NCBI GenBank assembly: GCA_027563935.2
Contig: CM050450.1
Span: 9,531,957-9,595,956, forward strand
Direction of reading: 5' to 3'
Source: Costus lasius
Lineage: Eukaryota; Streptophyta; Magnoliopsida; Zingiberales; Costaceae
Length of the DNA: 64,000 nt
The position numbers and the translations under genes are program-made. Positions 34,161 to 44,323 of the stretch are shown here, in pieces; the first letter of the stretch is position 1; each line of letters opens with the position of its first letter. Under the pieces are notes generated by a model. It was not told the DNA's origin and made no database searches. It saw only the letters and a program-made list of their open reading frames with translations.

Positions 34161-35993
34161 TGTTGACACAGATTTATATAGAGTTTCATGTGTCGATTTA
34201 CTTATGGAATCATACCTATTTCACGACTTTAAGCCTTGCAATTGCCTATATTTGAATACATTTATGGAATCTACACCCGTTTCGGTATTTTTTACGTTTT
34301 CAGGTCAAATTGACCACATAGAGGGTAGATTCTGGAACTTTGGTAGTAGAGGAGCTCATCCTAACTCAAGAGGATCCTAACTAGGAGTTTTTAGATTCAT
34401 TGAAGCCTTTGTTGGAAATCACAACCGGGCCCCGATCAGAATCATGCCCGTGATCGTCGCGATGCATGAAGCTGAAATCGACAAATCACGACTGGGTCAC
34501 GACCAAATTCTCGCCCGAGATCGCGGACCCGCCTGTTACGAAATCACTGTTTTCTCCCACGTTTCTTTGATCTGATCTGAGGGAAAGCTGAAGGGCACCT
34601 AGGACCTTTCTCCTCCATTGACGAAGGAGGCGTGGAGCAGCTTTTAGGGGAGATTTCCCTCATGAAATCATCATTTCGTGAGGTATGGGCGGCTATACCT
34701 TTCAGGAAATGGAGGCTGGCAGAAGACTTTCGGCTGAAACTCTGTAGCTTTGCAGCAATCTCTTTTTGTAGGGCATGGGGAAGAGAAGAAGGTTCAGAAG
34801 AGAAGATGATATAAGGGCTTTTCTTGGTTTCATAAGAGAGGGGGCGCATAAGAAAGAACAGAAGGAGAAACTGTGCAGGCGGAAAGAATCGAGGGGAGTT
34901 GCGCCCTTGCATCCAGCGAAGACATCTTGGTGCGCAAGCCTCTCGGGGACAAAATCTGTAAGGCAGATCCTACATTTACATTCGATTTGCTGCAACATCT
35001 TGTATAAATCCTAGCAAAGTATTGTGTGATCTTGTACTTGTCTTGTAATTCCTGCACAAATTTGCTCATGTGCATGTTGATAATGAACATTATGTGCGCT
35101 ATTATCGTAAACATGTTAGGCTAAAACTCCTAAATCAGGATGTGGGATTAGCCCTCGATTACTCACTAGTTGGACTGGTTTAACTTTATTCATCCAAAAG
35201 CCCTTACTCAACCTTATGAACGTGCCTTGCCTGCATTACTCGAAAGAGTATGCTTGATCCTATAATCTCCTAAGTAAGGTTGGTTAATCAGCGTCTTTGG
35301 GAGGAAGATCCTTGCCTGCGGAACTGTACTTACTTACGGAGGTTATAAGGAGTTTGGACGTTTTAGGGAGAAGCTTTTCCGACCAAGCGTCGGAACCATT
35401 GGGTTGAGGGTTTATCCTTTCCGTTGATACGCTATGCCTACGTAGCCCGAAAGGGAGCGTTTGAACCTTAGATCGCCTAAGTAAGGTTGGTTAATCAGTG
35501 TCTCTGGGAGGAAGATCCTCGCATGTGGAACTGTACTTACTTACGGAGGTTATAAGGAGCTAAGGCGCCTCAGGGAGAAGCTTTTCCGACCGAGCGTCAG
35601 AATCCTACGGATTGGACCGATAATCTCGTCTGTAAGAGCGGATAAGATTATTGGAGGGAGCGGCCCGTACGACGGGTAGTAAAAATTCCTTGAATCAGGA
35701 AAGACTTTAGTGATAAGGTTTAACTATTCTACTATGAGGAATCGAAGCGGTAAAACCCACATCCTGATGCATTTTCTCATTAAGTTCCTTCTTGCACGAA
35801 TTCCTGCAGTTCCACTCTTACACGCAATTAATTAGTTTAGCATTCAAAGCTTCCTAATCTCCAATATCGTCTAGCTAGTAAATTCGCGATCAATCAGTAC
35901 TTGCCTATTAGTCCCTGTGGGATCGATATTTTATTACTTCGATAGCCTGTGCACTTGCAGGGAAAACGCCTACTATACCTGTGGGCGCTATCA
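34161..35993 (+). repeat. 3' LTR of Athila-1 (1833 bp)
   Basis: Same ends and order as the 5' LTR, and 45 bp longer because it keeps the segment around 35331-35390 (GGAGTTTGGACGTTTTAGG) lost from the 5' copy. The flanking ACATT at 35994-35998 is the target duplication. Confidence 0.95.
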
Positions 35994-35998
35994 ACATT

Positions 35999-36239
35999 CA
36001 TCGCCGCCTTCCCTCCCGACATAGTCCAAGTGAGATTAATTACACAAAAAATATATTTTTTCTAATTAATGAATATTTTTGTAATTATATTAATTTGTTT
36101 GTAAATACATATGAAATGTGAATATATGGTGTCAAGCATGCTATTTGGGAACGATAAGTACAACATGAGGGTGTACGCCAGCATGGATTATGCCTTCATT
36201 TCAGCGCTCATTGTTTTCGTCAATAGGACCAACAATTGA
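35999..36239 (+). pseudogene. Second LURP-one-related gene, last exon and stub of the previous exon
   Basis: 36111-36239 encodes MLFGNDKYNMRVYASMDYAFISALIVF and ends in TGA. It is the C-terminal exon of a LURP-one-related protein, homologous to exon 2 of the gene at 4004. The stub before it ends GACATAGTCCAA at 36029, followed by the donor GTGAGATTAATTACA, almost identical to the start of the intron at 4451. The intron (36030-36110) ends ACAT instead of ACAG, so the acceptor appears lost. The upstream coding exon is absent. Athila-1 ends 5 bp before the stub, and the sequence left of Athila-1 does not read as a LURP-one exon, so the gene was probably truncated before the insertion. The stub is important because its CAA codon shows the likely ancestral state of the TAA in the first gene. 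Confidence 0.8.
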
Positions 36240-36290
36240 CCTGCCTGAAGATTTATTATTTACTTTCAATTCAATAAAATGTGGTGATCT

Positions 36291-36789
36291 TAGACCTGAC
36301 AATTCGGGTCAGCAGGTCATAAATGGATCGTGTCAACTGTGACCCGTGACCCGATTAAGTCAACCCGAACACGATCCGTTTAATTAATTGGGTCAAACTA
36401 TCTAACACGAACACGACCCGAATATAATCGGGTCAATCTAACATGACCCGAATAACCAGTTTATTATTTATATTTTAAATATAAATAATAAATTTATAAA
36501 AAAATTATTAAAAATAATAAAATTTTGGGCTTATGTGTGGCCAAAATCTGGGTTAAAAGATAGTTAGAAGATATTTAGACTTAAGGGCTACGAGGTAGGT
36601 GAGCCTATATTTAATTTTTTTATATATAAATATATAATGTAATCGGGTTAAGCGGGTCAACCCGACACAACCCGATTATTTTCGGGTCATAAACGGGTTG
36701 ACTTGTTTATGACCCGAACACGATTATGGCTGATCCGAACCCGCCTAACTTCGTATCGAGTCGAGTCGGGTCATGTTTTGCCAGGTCTA
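36291..36789. mobile_element. 499-bp inverted-terminal-repeat element with GGGTC-rich body
   Basis: Left end TAGACCTGACAATTC; right end, on the other strand, TAGACCTGGCAAAAC. GTGATCT flanks both sides (36284-36290 and 36790-36796), a 7-bp or slightly longer target duplication suggesting a hAT-like element. The body has many CGGGTC and GACCCG words in inverted arrangement around a very AT-rich centre. No protein is encoded, so it is non-autonomous. Confidence 0.85.
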
Positions 36790-36796
36790 GTGATCT

Positions 36797-38502
36797 AGTG
36801 GTATAGATAATCTAAGATTATGTTTAGTAGAGTTGTTGTGCCGTTGCTATTGAATTATTACTTATTGATCCAAAGATTTACTATTCACTATTGTGTTTAA
36901 TTTTTTTGAATGATATCTACGAACATCTTTACTCCTTAAATTGTGCTAAATAATCAATATAGGCATGTTACATGACTTGCTCTTTGTTTGGTTTCAGCAT
37001 CTATACATTTCATAGGTGATGCCCTGGCGTGGACCATTTTGTAAATAATGAAAAATAGGAGGGTTAAACTGTAAAAGTTGTATTTTTATTAAAGCTGTAA
37101 ATAAAAAAGGGAAACTGCACTAGCAAACCCTAGAGCTTATGTCGCTACTCGCTAACACCCCTCTGCACTAGCAAACCCTAGAGCTTATGTCGCTACTCGC
37201 TAACCCTAGAGCTTAAAGTCAGCAGAGTTGTCCACTTAACCTACAGCTTTATCTTTTTCTCCATTTTTATTTTTCCTTCTCTTTTTTTTTCTCTTCTTCT
37301 TTTTTTAAACAAATCAATTATGGAGAAAGCCGACCAGTGGCATGGTATTTAAGTTATTATCGATCTTTCTGCAAGAGGGATAGATATTTATTTTTAAGAT
37401 TTTCCCTCTATTACTTGATCATAACAGACTTAAGGTATACCAACTCATGGTATAATATAACTCATGACCTTAGATTACTCAACTAGAGGAGTTGGAGAAA
37501 ATCTCAATTTAAAGAAATATCACCAAATTCAATTCATAAAAATTTTCCATCAAGCAAAGATAGATAAATTAAATTTTAAGTATAAAAACACTATGCACAC
37601 GTCGCATGAATATATAACAATGCATATATGTATTTTATCAATACCAGAATTGAATTTACTCAACAATTTAAGTCCACATGAAATTTCAAAAATTCCCTAA
37701 GTCATCAAATCAAACACTCAAAAAGTTTCCTAAGTTCAGAATTAAAGATAAACAAATTTGATTATTCTTAACAATCATGAACATTCAAAATACATATCTA
37801 TAAAGTTTGAAGAAAAACAAAATACATGGGATCACCCTAGACTTAAATTATTGCATATACATAAGCATTAAACCATGTCATGATAGATTTTAGAAAAATT
37901 TTACAAGAGTTCCTCTAAAATATGAGCGAAATCATGTGTAGTTATATCAAAACATGCGAACTTCACTCGAGAAAAAAAAAAGAAACTATATCACAACATA
38001 GATATTAATATTTTTCACTATGAATGAGTTTCAAACATCAAATACCATTACGTTTCATCATCAAATCAGCATTTAATATACTCACAAAGAAGATGCCGCA
38101 AGATTCACAGTCCATGAGTGATTCACGATTGCACCCATGAATGTTTCGTTTGACACGTATTCTTCAAGTAAAAATTTTTCAAAAATTCCTGCATATAAAA
38201 CAACTTATTAAAAGATTTTCTATCAATAAAAATTCATCAATACATGCTGTAAAAATTCCTAAAAATTTAAAGAAAATCAAAAACTAAAACTAAGAGTAGT
38301 AAAAATTTAAAAATTTGGGTTGCCTCCCAAAAAGTGCTTGTTTAAGGTCATTAGCTTGACCAATGCTTGATGTCATAGTGGAGTTGGTGAATCAGTGCCA
38401 TAGTAGAGAGCATATAGTCTTATGTTTTTCCTCCATCTCAAGATTGTGCCCGCCAAAGTATATATCTAGTTAAATAGGTGGATCCATGTCGTAGTGACCA
38501 GT
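36797..38502. other. AT-rich DNA and the distal part of an older retroelement
   Basis: 36797-37300 is intergenic and includes a two-unit tandem repeat. 37300-38280 is AT-rich without a recognisable gene; an ORF at 37464-37700 is unsupported. At 38316-38345 the minus strand reads the conserved after-pol sequence TTTTGGGAGGCAACCCAA, preceded by ATGACATCAAGCATTGGTC. This is typical of an Athila-type element cut by the insertion of Athila-2 at 38503. Confidence 0.5.
37115..37206. repeat. Two tandem units of 48 bp
   Basis: CTGCACTAGCAAACCCTAGA followed by GCTTATGTCGCTACTCGCTAA occurs at 37115 and again at 37163. No function is apparent. Confidence 0.85.
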
Positions 38503-40396
38503 TGATAGCCCCCACATATATAGTAGGCATTTCCCTGTAAGTGCACAGGTCTATCGAAGTAATAAAATATCGATCTCACAGGGACTAATGGGCAAATACC
38601 GACAGATCTTGAAATTGCTAGCTAGACGGTGTCGAATTTGGTGAGGTATAAATGTTGACGTAATTTAATGCTCAAGAACATAGAATGGGGGAAATTTTGT
38701 TTGAGAGAGATTTAATGAGGAAATGTATCAGGATATGGGTTCACCGCTTTGGCTTCTCATAGTTGAATGGTTTTAACTCTATTGTCAAAGTCTTGGCTAG
38801 TTTAAAAGACTCAGCTTCCTTGTCACGTAGGTAGCTCCCCTCTAATAATCTTGTCTGCTCCCACGAACTAGATTACTAGTCCTATCTGTAGGGTTCTGAC
38901 GCGCGATCGGACGGGTGTCTTCCCGCAACGTCTAAGATCCTTATAATCCTTGCAAATACGTACAAATCCGCAAGCGAGGTCTATCCTCCAAGAGATGCTG
39001 ATTAATAAACCGTACTTGAGGTGATTAAAGCCTCAAACGCTCTCTTTCGGGTAGCGTAGGCATAACATGCCAATGGAAAGGATAAACTCTCAACCAAATG
39101 GGTATGACGCTCGGTCGGAAAAGCTGCTACCCGAAACGTCTAAACTCTCTATAATTCTCGTAAGTAAGTACAGATCCGCAAGCGAGGTCTATCCTCCTAG
39201 AGATACTGATTAATAAACCTTACTCAGGCGATTAAGAGTTCAAGCAATACTCATACGGGTAATGCAGGCAAGGTGCGCTCATGAGGTTGAGTAGAGACTT
39301 TGGACTAATAAGTCTAAACCATTACAACTAGTGATCCATCAAGGGGCTACCCCACATCCTGATTTAGTGTTTTAGCCTAAAATGTTCATGGTAACAACAT
39401 AGATAATATTCACAGCCATAAACATCATGCGTAACAACAGATCTTGTACAAGAGTGGCAAAAGAAAGATAGATCATGCGTTGCTCTATGAGAGTTATACA
39501 ACAAATTCAGCAATCCAAATATCAATTTGAAATCTTCCTTAAAACTTATCTCTAAGGTATTCACGCTGGATTAAATCTTCAAGTAATGCAGTTGTGTGGC
39601 CCTCTCTTTTCTTCTCCTCAAGTTCCGCTGCTCCTTCTATGTGATTTCTCCTCCCGTGCGAGTCTCTCCTCTATGCGTGATCCCTTTGCCCAGTGATTCT
39701 AGGATCAAGATCCTCGTCTTCCTCTTCTCTTCAGCTTTTTATTCTAGTCCTCTCTGCGCTTTCTCCTTCTTCCCATACCCTGCCAAAGTTACTACAGTCG
39801 CTGTCTTTTCTTCAGCCGAAAGAAAACTCTGCTGCCATCTTTCATACTCTGCAATTGTCGCCTACCAACTTTCTCCATGAAATCGCAATTCCGTGATCAA
39901 ATCCACTTCCAAAAGTTGCTCCTTGCTGCTTTTGTCAACGGGGGAGAAAGTTCCTTAACGCCCCTGAGCTTCCCTTAGGGTTAGGTCAAAGAAATCTGGG
40001 CTAAAATCGCGATTTCATAATCAAGCGGGTCCGTGATCATGGGCAAGAATTTGGTCGTGACCCGATCGTGATTTATCAGTTTCAGCTTCAGGCATAGCGA
40101 CGATCACGGGCATGATTCTGATCGGGACCCGGTTGTGATTTCTGACAAGGGCCTCGATGAATCTGCAAGCTTCTGGTTAGGATCATCTTGAGTTAGGATG
40201 AGCTCCTTTGCCACAAAAGTGCCAGAATCTGCCTTTTTTGTTGTCGTTTCGACCTGAAAATGTGAAAAATACCGAAACAGGTGTAGATTCCATAGATGTA
40301 TCCAAATAAAGGCAGTTATGAGGCGTAAAGTCGTGAAATGGATGTGATTTCATAAGTAAATTGACATGTAAAACTCTATATAAATCTGTGTCAACA
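38503..40396 (-). repeat. 3' LTR of Athila-2 (1894 bp)
   Basis: On the plus strand it begins TGATAGCCCCC and ends GTGTCAACA. It is bordered on the right by GAATACCTACGACTTAAGCC and TTTGCTTGTCCTC, the complement of the polypurine tract block. The ORFs in it at 39364-39896 and 40183-40470 are not genes. Confidence 0.95.
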
Positions 40397-40697
40397 GAAT
40401 ACCTACGACTTAAGCCTTTGCTTGTCCTCAAGCAAAAAGAAAGAAATGAAGTTCTATGAGAATCGTTCAACTGAAGTTATACTCCCCAATGATCTGTAAA
40501 TGTAAAATAATTATAGCTAGTCATAGGATACACAAATCACTGTAGACTTTAAGGATGTCAAGATGAAAAGCAAAGTATCCAGGTTAAATTTACGTGCAAT
40601 AATTGTATTATAGTATTGGTTGAAAATAGTTCCTTACCTCATGAAGCACTAGTCCACTTGAAGCACTCAGAAGGTAAACTCTAAAGTAGTAGCAAAG

Positions 40698-41030
40698 GCC
40701 GTGCTCATAACTTCAGTACCACCGCACTTTTTCTTCTTTTCTGCAGTGCCAAGCCGTAGCTTCGGTACCATTGCTTTCTTTTCTTTCTGGTTGGCAGTGC
40801 CAAGTTAGAACTTCGGTACCACTACCCTTTCTTTTCTTTCATTTTCTTTTCTTTTAATGGCAGTGCCAAGTCGAAGCTTCGGTACCACTGCTCTCTCTCT
40901 CTTTTTTCTTCTTTTCTCTTTTTGTCGGGCAGTGCCAAGTTATAACTTCGGTACCACTGCCTTTTGTTTTCTATCATTCTCTTTTTTTTCTTTCTATTTC
41001 TTGTACGGTGCCAAGTTAAAGGAGCTCGAA
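40698..41030 (-). repeat. Athila-2 hairpin repeats
   Basis: Full units on the plus strand at 40743-40774, 40793-40827, 40860-40891 and 40929-40960, with degenerate half units at about 40698 and 41007. Each reads GCAGTGCCAAG, a short centre, CTTCGGTACCACTGC or a variant. Inner pairs are AAGC/GCTT, AAGTT/AACTT and AAGTT/AACTT. The unit at 40860 does not complete the inner pair. The linkers are CTTTTC-rich. They occupy the same place before the polypurine tract as in Athila-1. Confidence 0.8.
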
Positions 41031-41759
41031 CCAAAACTAATACTGAGAGCTGCTAAGGGTGGTAAGTATGTGTCAAGTGGTTTGGTCTATAATCACCCAA
41101 ATAAATAGTACTCATATTGATAAATAGATGTCTCCTAGATTCAAATGCTCATCAAAGTCCAATCCTTAAGTTTCCAGTGTACAAGGAATCCAGTGACTAG
41201 TTGTTCAACGTGAATGATGCCCTTAATGTAGTGTGAGAGTATAGATCAATCATAAATCAGGTAAATGAACAAGAATCAATTATGGATGAGGAAAATATCA
41301 ATTAATAGAAATAATAAGTTTCAGCTAAGACCTACGACTTAGGCTTTTACGTGTTTGAGAAGTAATGATCACTAGGCTCAAAGTTTATCAACAAAGCCAT
41401 AATGAAAACATATGAGAAAACTACAACATGTCATAAGAGTACAGTCATGAATATAACTTTGCCAAGCTGAAGCAACATCAAAGCGACTTGCAATAGAGGA
41501 AAATATCATGAAAAGTAAGCGCATTAATGTTCAGCAGTAAAGAGGGTTAAAGTTTGGCAGGTTTGCTGCAGTAGCATATCAGTAGCATCACATCAAACAG
41601 TAACAGTTCAATAGCACATGCAAAATCATAAAGTTAAAGTATCAGTACAACATCTCATCATGAAATGCATAAAAGTCATGACGACCCATCAAAATATGCA
41701 AGTCCCCTCACCCAAAGCAAAAGTTGCATCATCCCAGATGCAAATAGTATAGATATATA
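41031..41759 (-). other. Athila-2 non-coding DNA after ORF2
   Basis: Corresponds to 32755-33609 of Athila-1, with shared words such as CACTCAAAGT-like and CAAAAGTTGCATCAT. No coding frame is seen. Confidence 0.5.
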
Positions 41760-43061
41760 TCAAAAGGGGTGAGGAGGACTTACTAGAGTGCAGTCATACT
41801 CACTGCACTCAGTCGGGTCGTCATCATCGTCGTCAATCTCCTTGGATGAGTCGGAGACATGAATGGTGTCATCAGCATCCTCGTCTTCATCTCTCGGTGG
41901 TGGTGGTGCCATGTTACTGTGAAGAAAGATCTCAATGCACTTTACCGTGTCCATCAGGGTTGCTAGCTGCTTCCCTTGTTGAATCTGGTCCTGGCGAAGC
42001 AGGTGAAGCATATCGTCGGTAGAAGGGCATGCGGCGGTTCTAGGCTGGCCGCCGATAGAGGAGCTAGGATCGACATCCAGTGGTGCAGTCTGATCCTCTG
42101 GTGCCGCCGGCTCTGAATGCAAGCGCCAGTTGGCGCTATCCCTAATATCCATCCTCGCGGTATTTGGTAACTGCATGGTATCAGTGGTGTCAGCAAAAGT
42201 CAAGTGGTGGACGTCTCCTCGCCTGACGATCATTTTCATTGAAAGTAAATGCTCCAGATCCAGGCAGCGGCTTCCTACTGCTTCAGGTTGACCATAGGGA
42301 TTGTGTCCAAGGGAGAGGACTATCATAGTTATCATCCTTCCAATACAGATGACTCCCTTCTGCGCATGAGCTACTCGCATAAGCTGTCTGGCAAGATGGT
42401 ATCCAGCATTGATCTGAAAATGGTGCAAGAGTCCCCATAGACATAACAGCTTGGGCTGGCGTACAATTCCATCTCCTTCCCTCGCGAAGATCAAATGCGC
42501 GAGCAGGCGGTGCGCATATCTGATGCAGGGGTTGGAGAGTGTGGAAACTCTGGCATTTCGGGGTGAGTACGCATTCATGGAGGAGATGCAACGCCAAAAT
42601 ATATCTTCGTTGAAGTTGGGAGGACCGACTTTGGAGGCGTATGCAGGGAATCCAAAGATATCATTCAAATCAGCGATTGTAAGGCGATACTCTGTATTCG
42701 CCAGTCTGAAAGTTAGTAGTCTAGGATCCATGTCTAGGGCGGAGACCTTCAATTCAACTGAGCTCATAATTTCGAGTGTGAAAGGTATGTATGTAGGGTG
42801 AGCGTATTGCAGAAAATGTCCCCATCCGAATTGACAGAAAACCCAAAGCAAATCATCAAAAATTTCGAGCACGGCTAGTGACAGCGGGTCTATGTACCTG
42901 GTGTTGATGATTTGGCGATTGGAGAGCACTTGATACCTAGCAGCTTGATGGCTGTCACGCATTTGGATTTTCGGCGGTGCAGGTTGCTGCTGCGGCGCTG
43001 CGGGTCGAGGACTGGTAGCTCCGGCCAGTCGCTTGCCTGTGTTCTTCCGTCTTGGCGGCAT
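41760..43061 (-). CDS. Athila-2 ORF2 (Athila ORF-1/plant transposon protein family), intact
   Basis: 433 residues from an ATG with a basic start (MPPRRKNTGKR), uninterrupted. Blocks shared with ORF2 of Athila-1: RYQVLSNRQIINTRYIDPLS, YIPFTLEIMSSVELK, LTFRLANTEYRLTIADLN, RYAHRLLAHLIFAREGDG, GYHLARQLMRVAHAQKG and LSLGHNPYGQPEA. The C-terminus is acidic (DEDEDADDTIHVSDSS, then EIDDDDDDP). No transmembrane segment or signal peptide is obvious, so an envelope role is not supported. The basic head and acidic tail would suit a nuclear or nucleic-acid-associated protein, but that is inference. It lies between pol and the hairpin repeats, on the element strand. It is the only long protein of any retroelement here without a stop or frameshift, although the gag-pol of the same element has at least seven stops. 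Compared with Athila-1 it ends about 10 residues later (through SPPHPF). Confidence 0.85.
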   Translation of the reverse strand: MPPRRKNTGKRLAGATSPRPAAPQQQPAPPKIQMRDSHQAARYQVLSNRQIINTRYIDPLSLAVLEIFDDLLWVFCQFGWGHFLQYAHPTYIPFTLEIMSSVELKVSALDMDPRLLTFRLANTEYRLTIADLNDIFGFPAYASKVGPPNFNEDIFWRCISSMNAYSPRNARVSTLSNPCIRYAHRLLAHLIFAREGDGIVRQPKLLCLWGLLHHFQINAGYHLARQLMRVAHAQKGVICIGRMITMIVLSLGHNPYGQPEAVGSRCLDLEHLLSMKMIVRRGDVHHLTFADTTDTMQLPNTARMDIRDSANWRLHSEPAAPEDQTAPLDVDPSSSIGGQPRTAACPSTDDMLHLLRQDQIQQGKQLATLMDTVKCIEIFLHSNMAPPPPRDEDEDADDTIHVSDSSKEIDDDDDDPTECSEYDCTLVSPPHPF

Positions 43062-44323
43062 GGTCGCTTAAGGGGTTGGTCAAGAATGTCGAAGAACAGG
43101 AGCTAGTGAAGACAGAATCCGCGGTGAGATAAGGAGTGGAAATCTGAAGTGATAGCTTCGCCGGAGGTGGTCGGAAGGGTCGCCGGAGGGTTGGTGGTCG
43201 GCGGCGAGGTAAGCGACGGCGACAGGTGGGGTAGAGCAAGTGGGGTCGCCGTGAAGTGTACGAAAATGGAAGAAAATCGGGAACCCTACCGAAAAGATTT
43301 GGGGCGAGAGCTAAATGGGTAGCTTAACGGGTCGGGTTGGCCAGGCAGACCCATTAACTGTAAGAGTTTAGTGATCACGCCCTAGATTTTCATCAGGAGC
43401 CGGTCATGAAATTCCTATGGAAGTGTCTCCTGGGAAATTATGGGCGAGATTTCTATCAGTTCCCAGTCATGATATTCTCGCAAATTTTTGGTACCAGTTC
43501 TCACCGCCATGACTGGAGTCACTAGGCAGCCGTAATGTTTTCGTCAAGTTTGCATGCGTTCAGTCTTCTGGAAATCTTGCCTGTGACTTTCGTCGTGACT
43601 CACCCGTGATTGCTTCTGTGAGATTGTGCACAAATTTCACGGTTGTGCTCATAGTTACAGCCCTGCCGTGGATCTTCTCGGTGAATTTTCTGATGTTTAA
43701 ACTGAGTGAGAATCACGGTTGAGATTTTCGTCAGGACCCACCCGTGATTTTGAGAAAACTGGCAGAAAAATGCCTCTCTTTACTGCATCAATTTGCGATA
43801 TCCTTGTGTCATTTTAAACCAGGTAGAGGCATCAGTGGTCATAGCAAAATAGGCAGGAGCTCATGGAGATAAGAAAATGATCAGAATAAGCAATGGAGGG
43901 CAGTCCCCCAAGAGAGCAATTCATTGTCGAGAATAGCTTGTATCATTCTTGGTGAGTGATTTAGTATTTCCCTTTTGTAGTTGCCAATTGTCAAGATTCT
44001 TATGATGACTTCAATATCAGTGTTCCGAATCTTGTGGTCAGCATCAATCGAGTGTGTATGCGTTATCTGTAAGATTACCACCAATGTTAGATATTAAAAC
44101 CATGAAGCCGAGTAAGAATTTAAGCAGCTAGGATAAGAGATTTCAGACTTGTGGCAAGAAAAGCTAAGATGTTCTCAAAATATGCAAACTACACTAAATT
44201 AACACAAAACATAAAAAATAAGACAAAAGGGTGCTGAAAATAGATTCAATTAGAGTAAAAAGTTTGGGTTTCTCTCCCAAGAAGCGCTAATTTAATGGTC
44301 AGTCAGCTTGACCGTAGTCAGTG
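43062..44323 (-). other. Athila-2 spacer between pol and ORF2
   Basis: Corresponds to 30007-31485 of Athila-1. It carries the same ATCACGG / CCGTGAT inverted-repeat words at 43370-43760 in more decayed form, and the after-pol motif TTTCTCTCCCAAGAAGCGC at about 44270. Not coding. Confidence 0.65.

Larger units (their letters stand above)
22695..35993 (+). mobile_element. Athila-1: complete Athila-type LTR retrotransposon, 13.3 kb
   Basis: Both LTRs are present, start TGTTGAC and end GCTATCA, and are flanked by a perfect 5-bp duplication ACATT (22690-22694 and 35994-35998). The order is LTR, tRNA-Asp primer site, gag-pol, a non-coding spacer, ORF2, hairpin repeats, polypurine tract, LTR. The size, primer site and downstream ORF2 are those of Athila elements. 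In the first 225 bp of the two LTRs I count five differences, so the insertion is not recent but younger than Athila-2. All proteins are interrupted, so it cannot move on its own. Confidence 0.95.

Noticed and set aside
39364..39896. ORFs on both strands with apparent hydrophobic stretches
   Set aside because: They lie in the 3' LTR of Athila-2 and recur at 50578-51094 in the 5' LTR, so they are LTR sequence and not genes.
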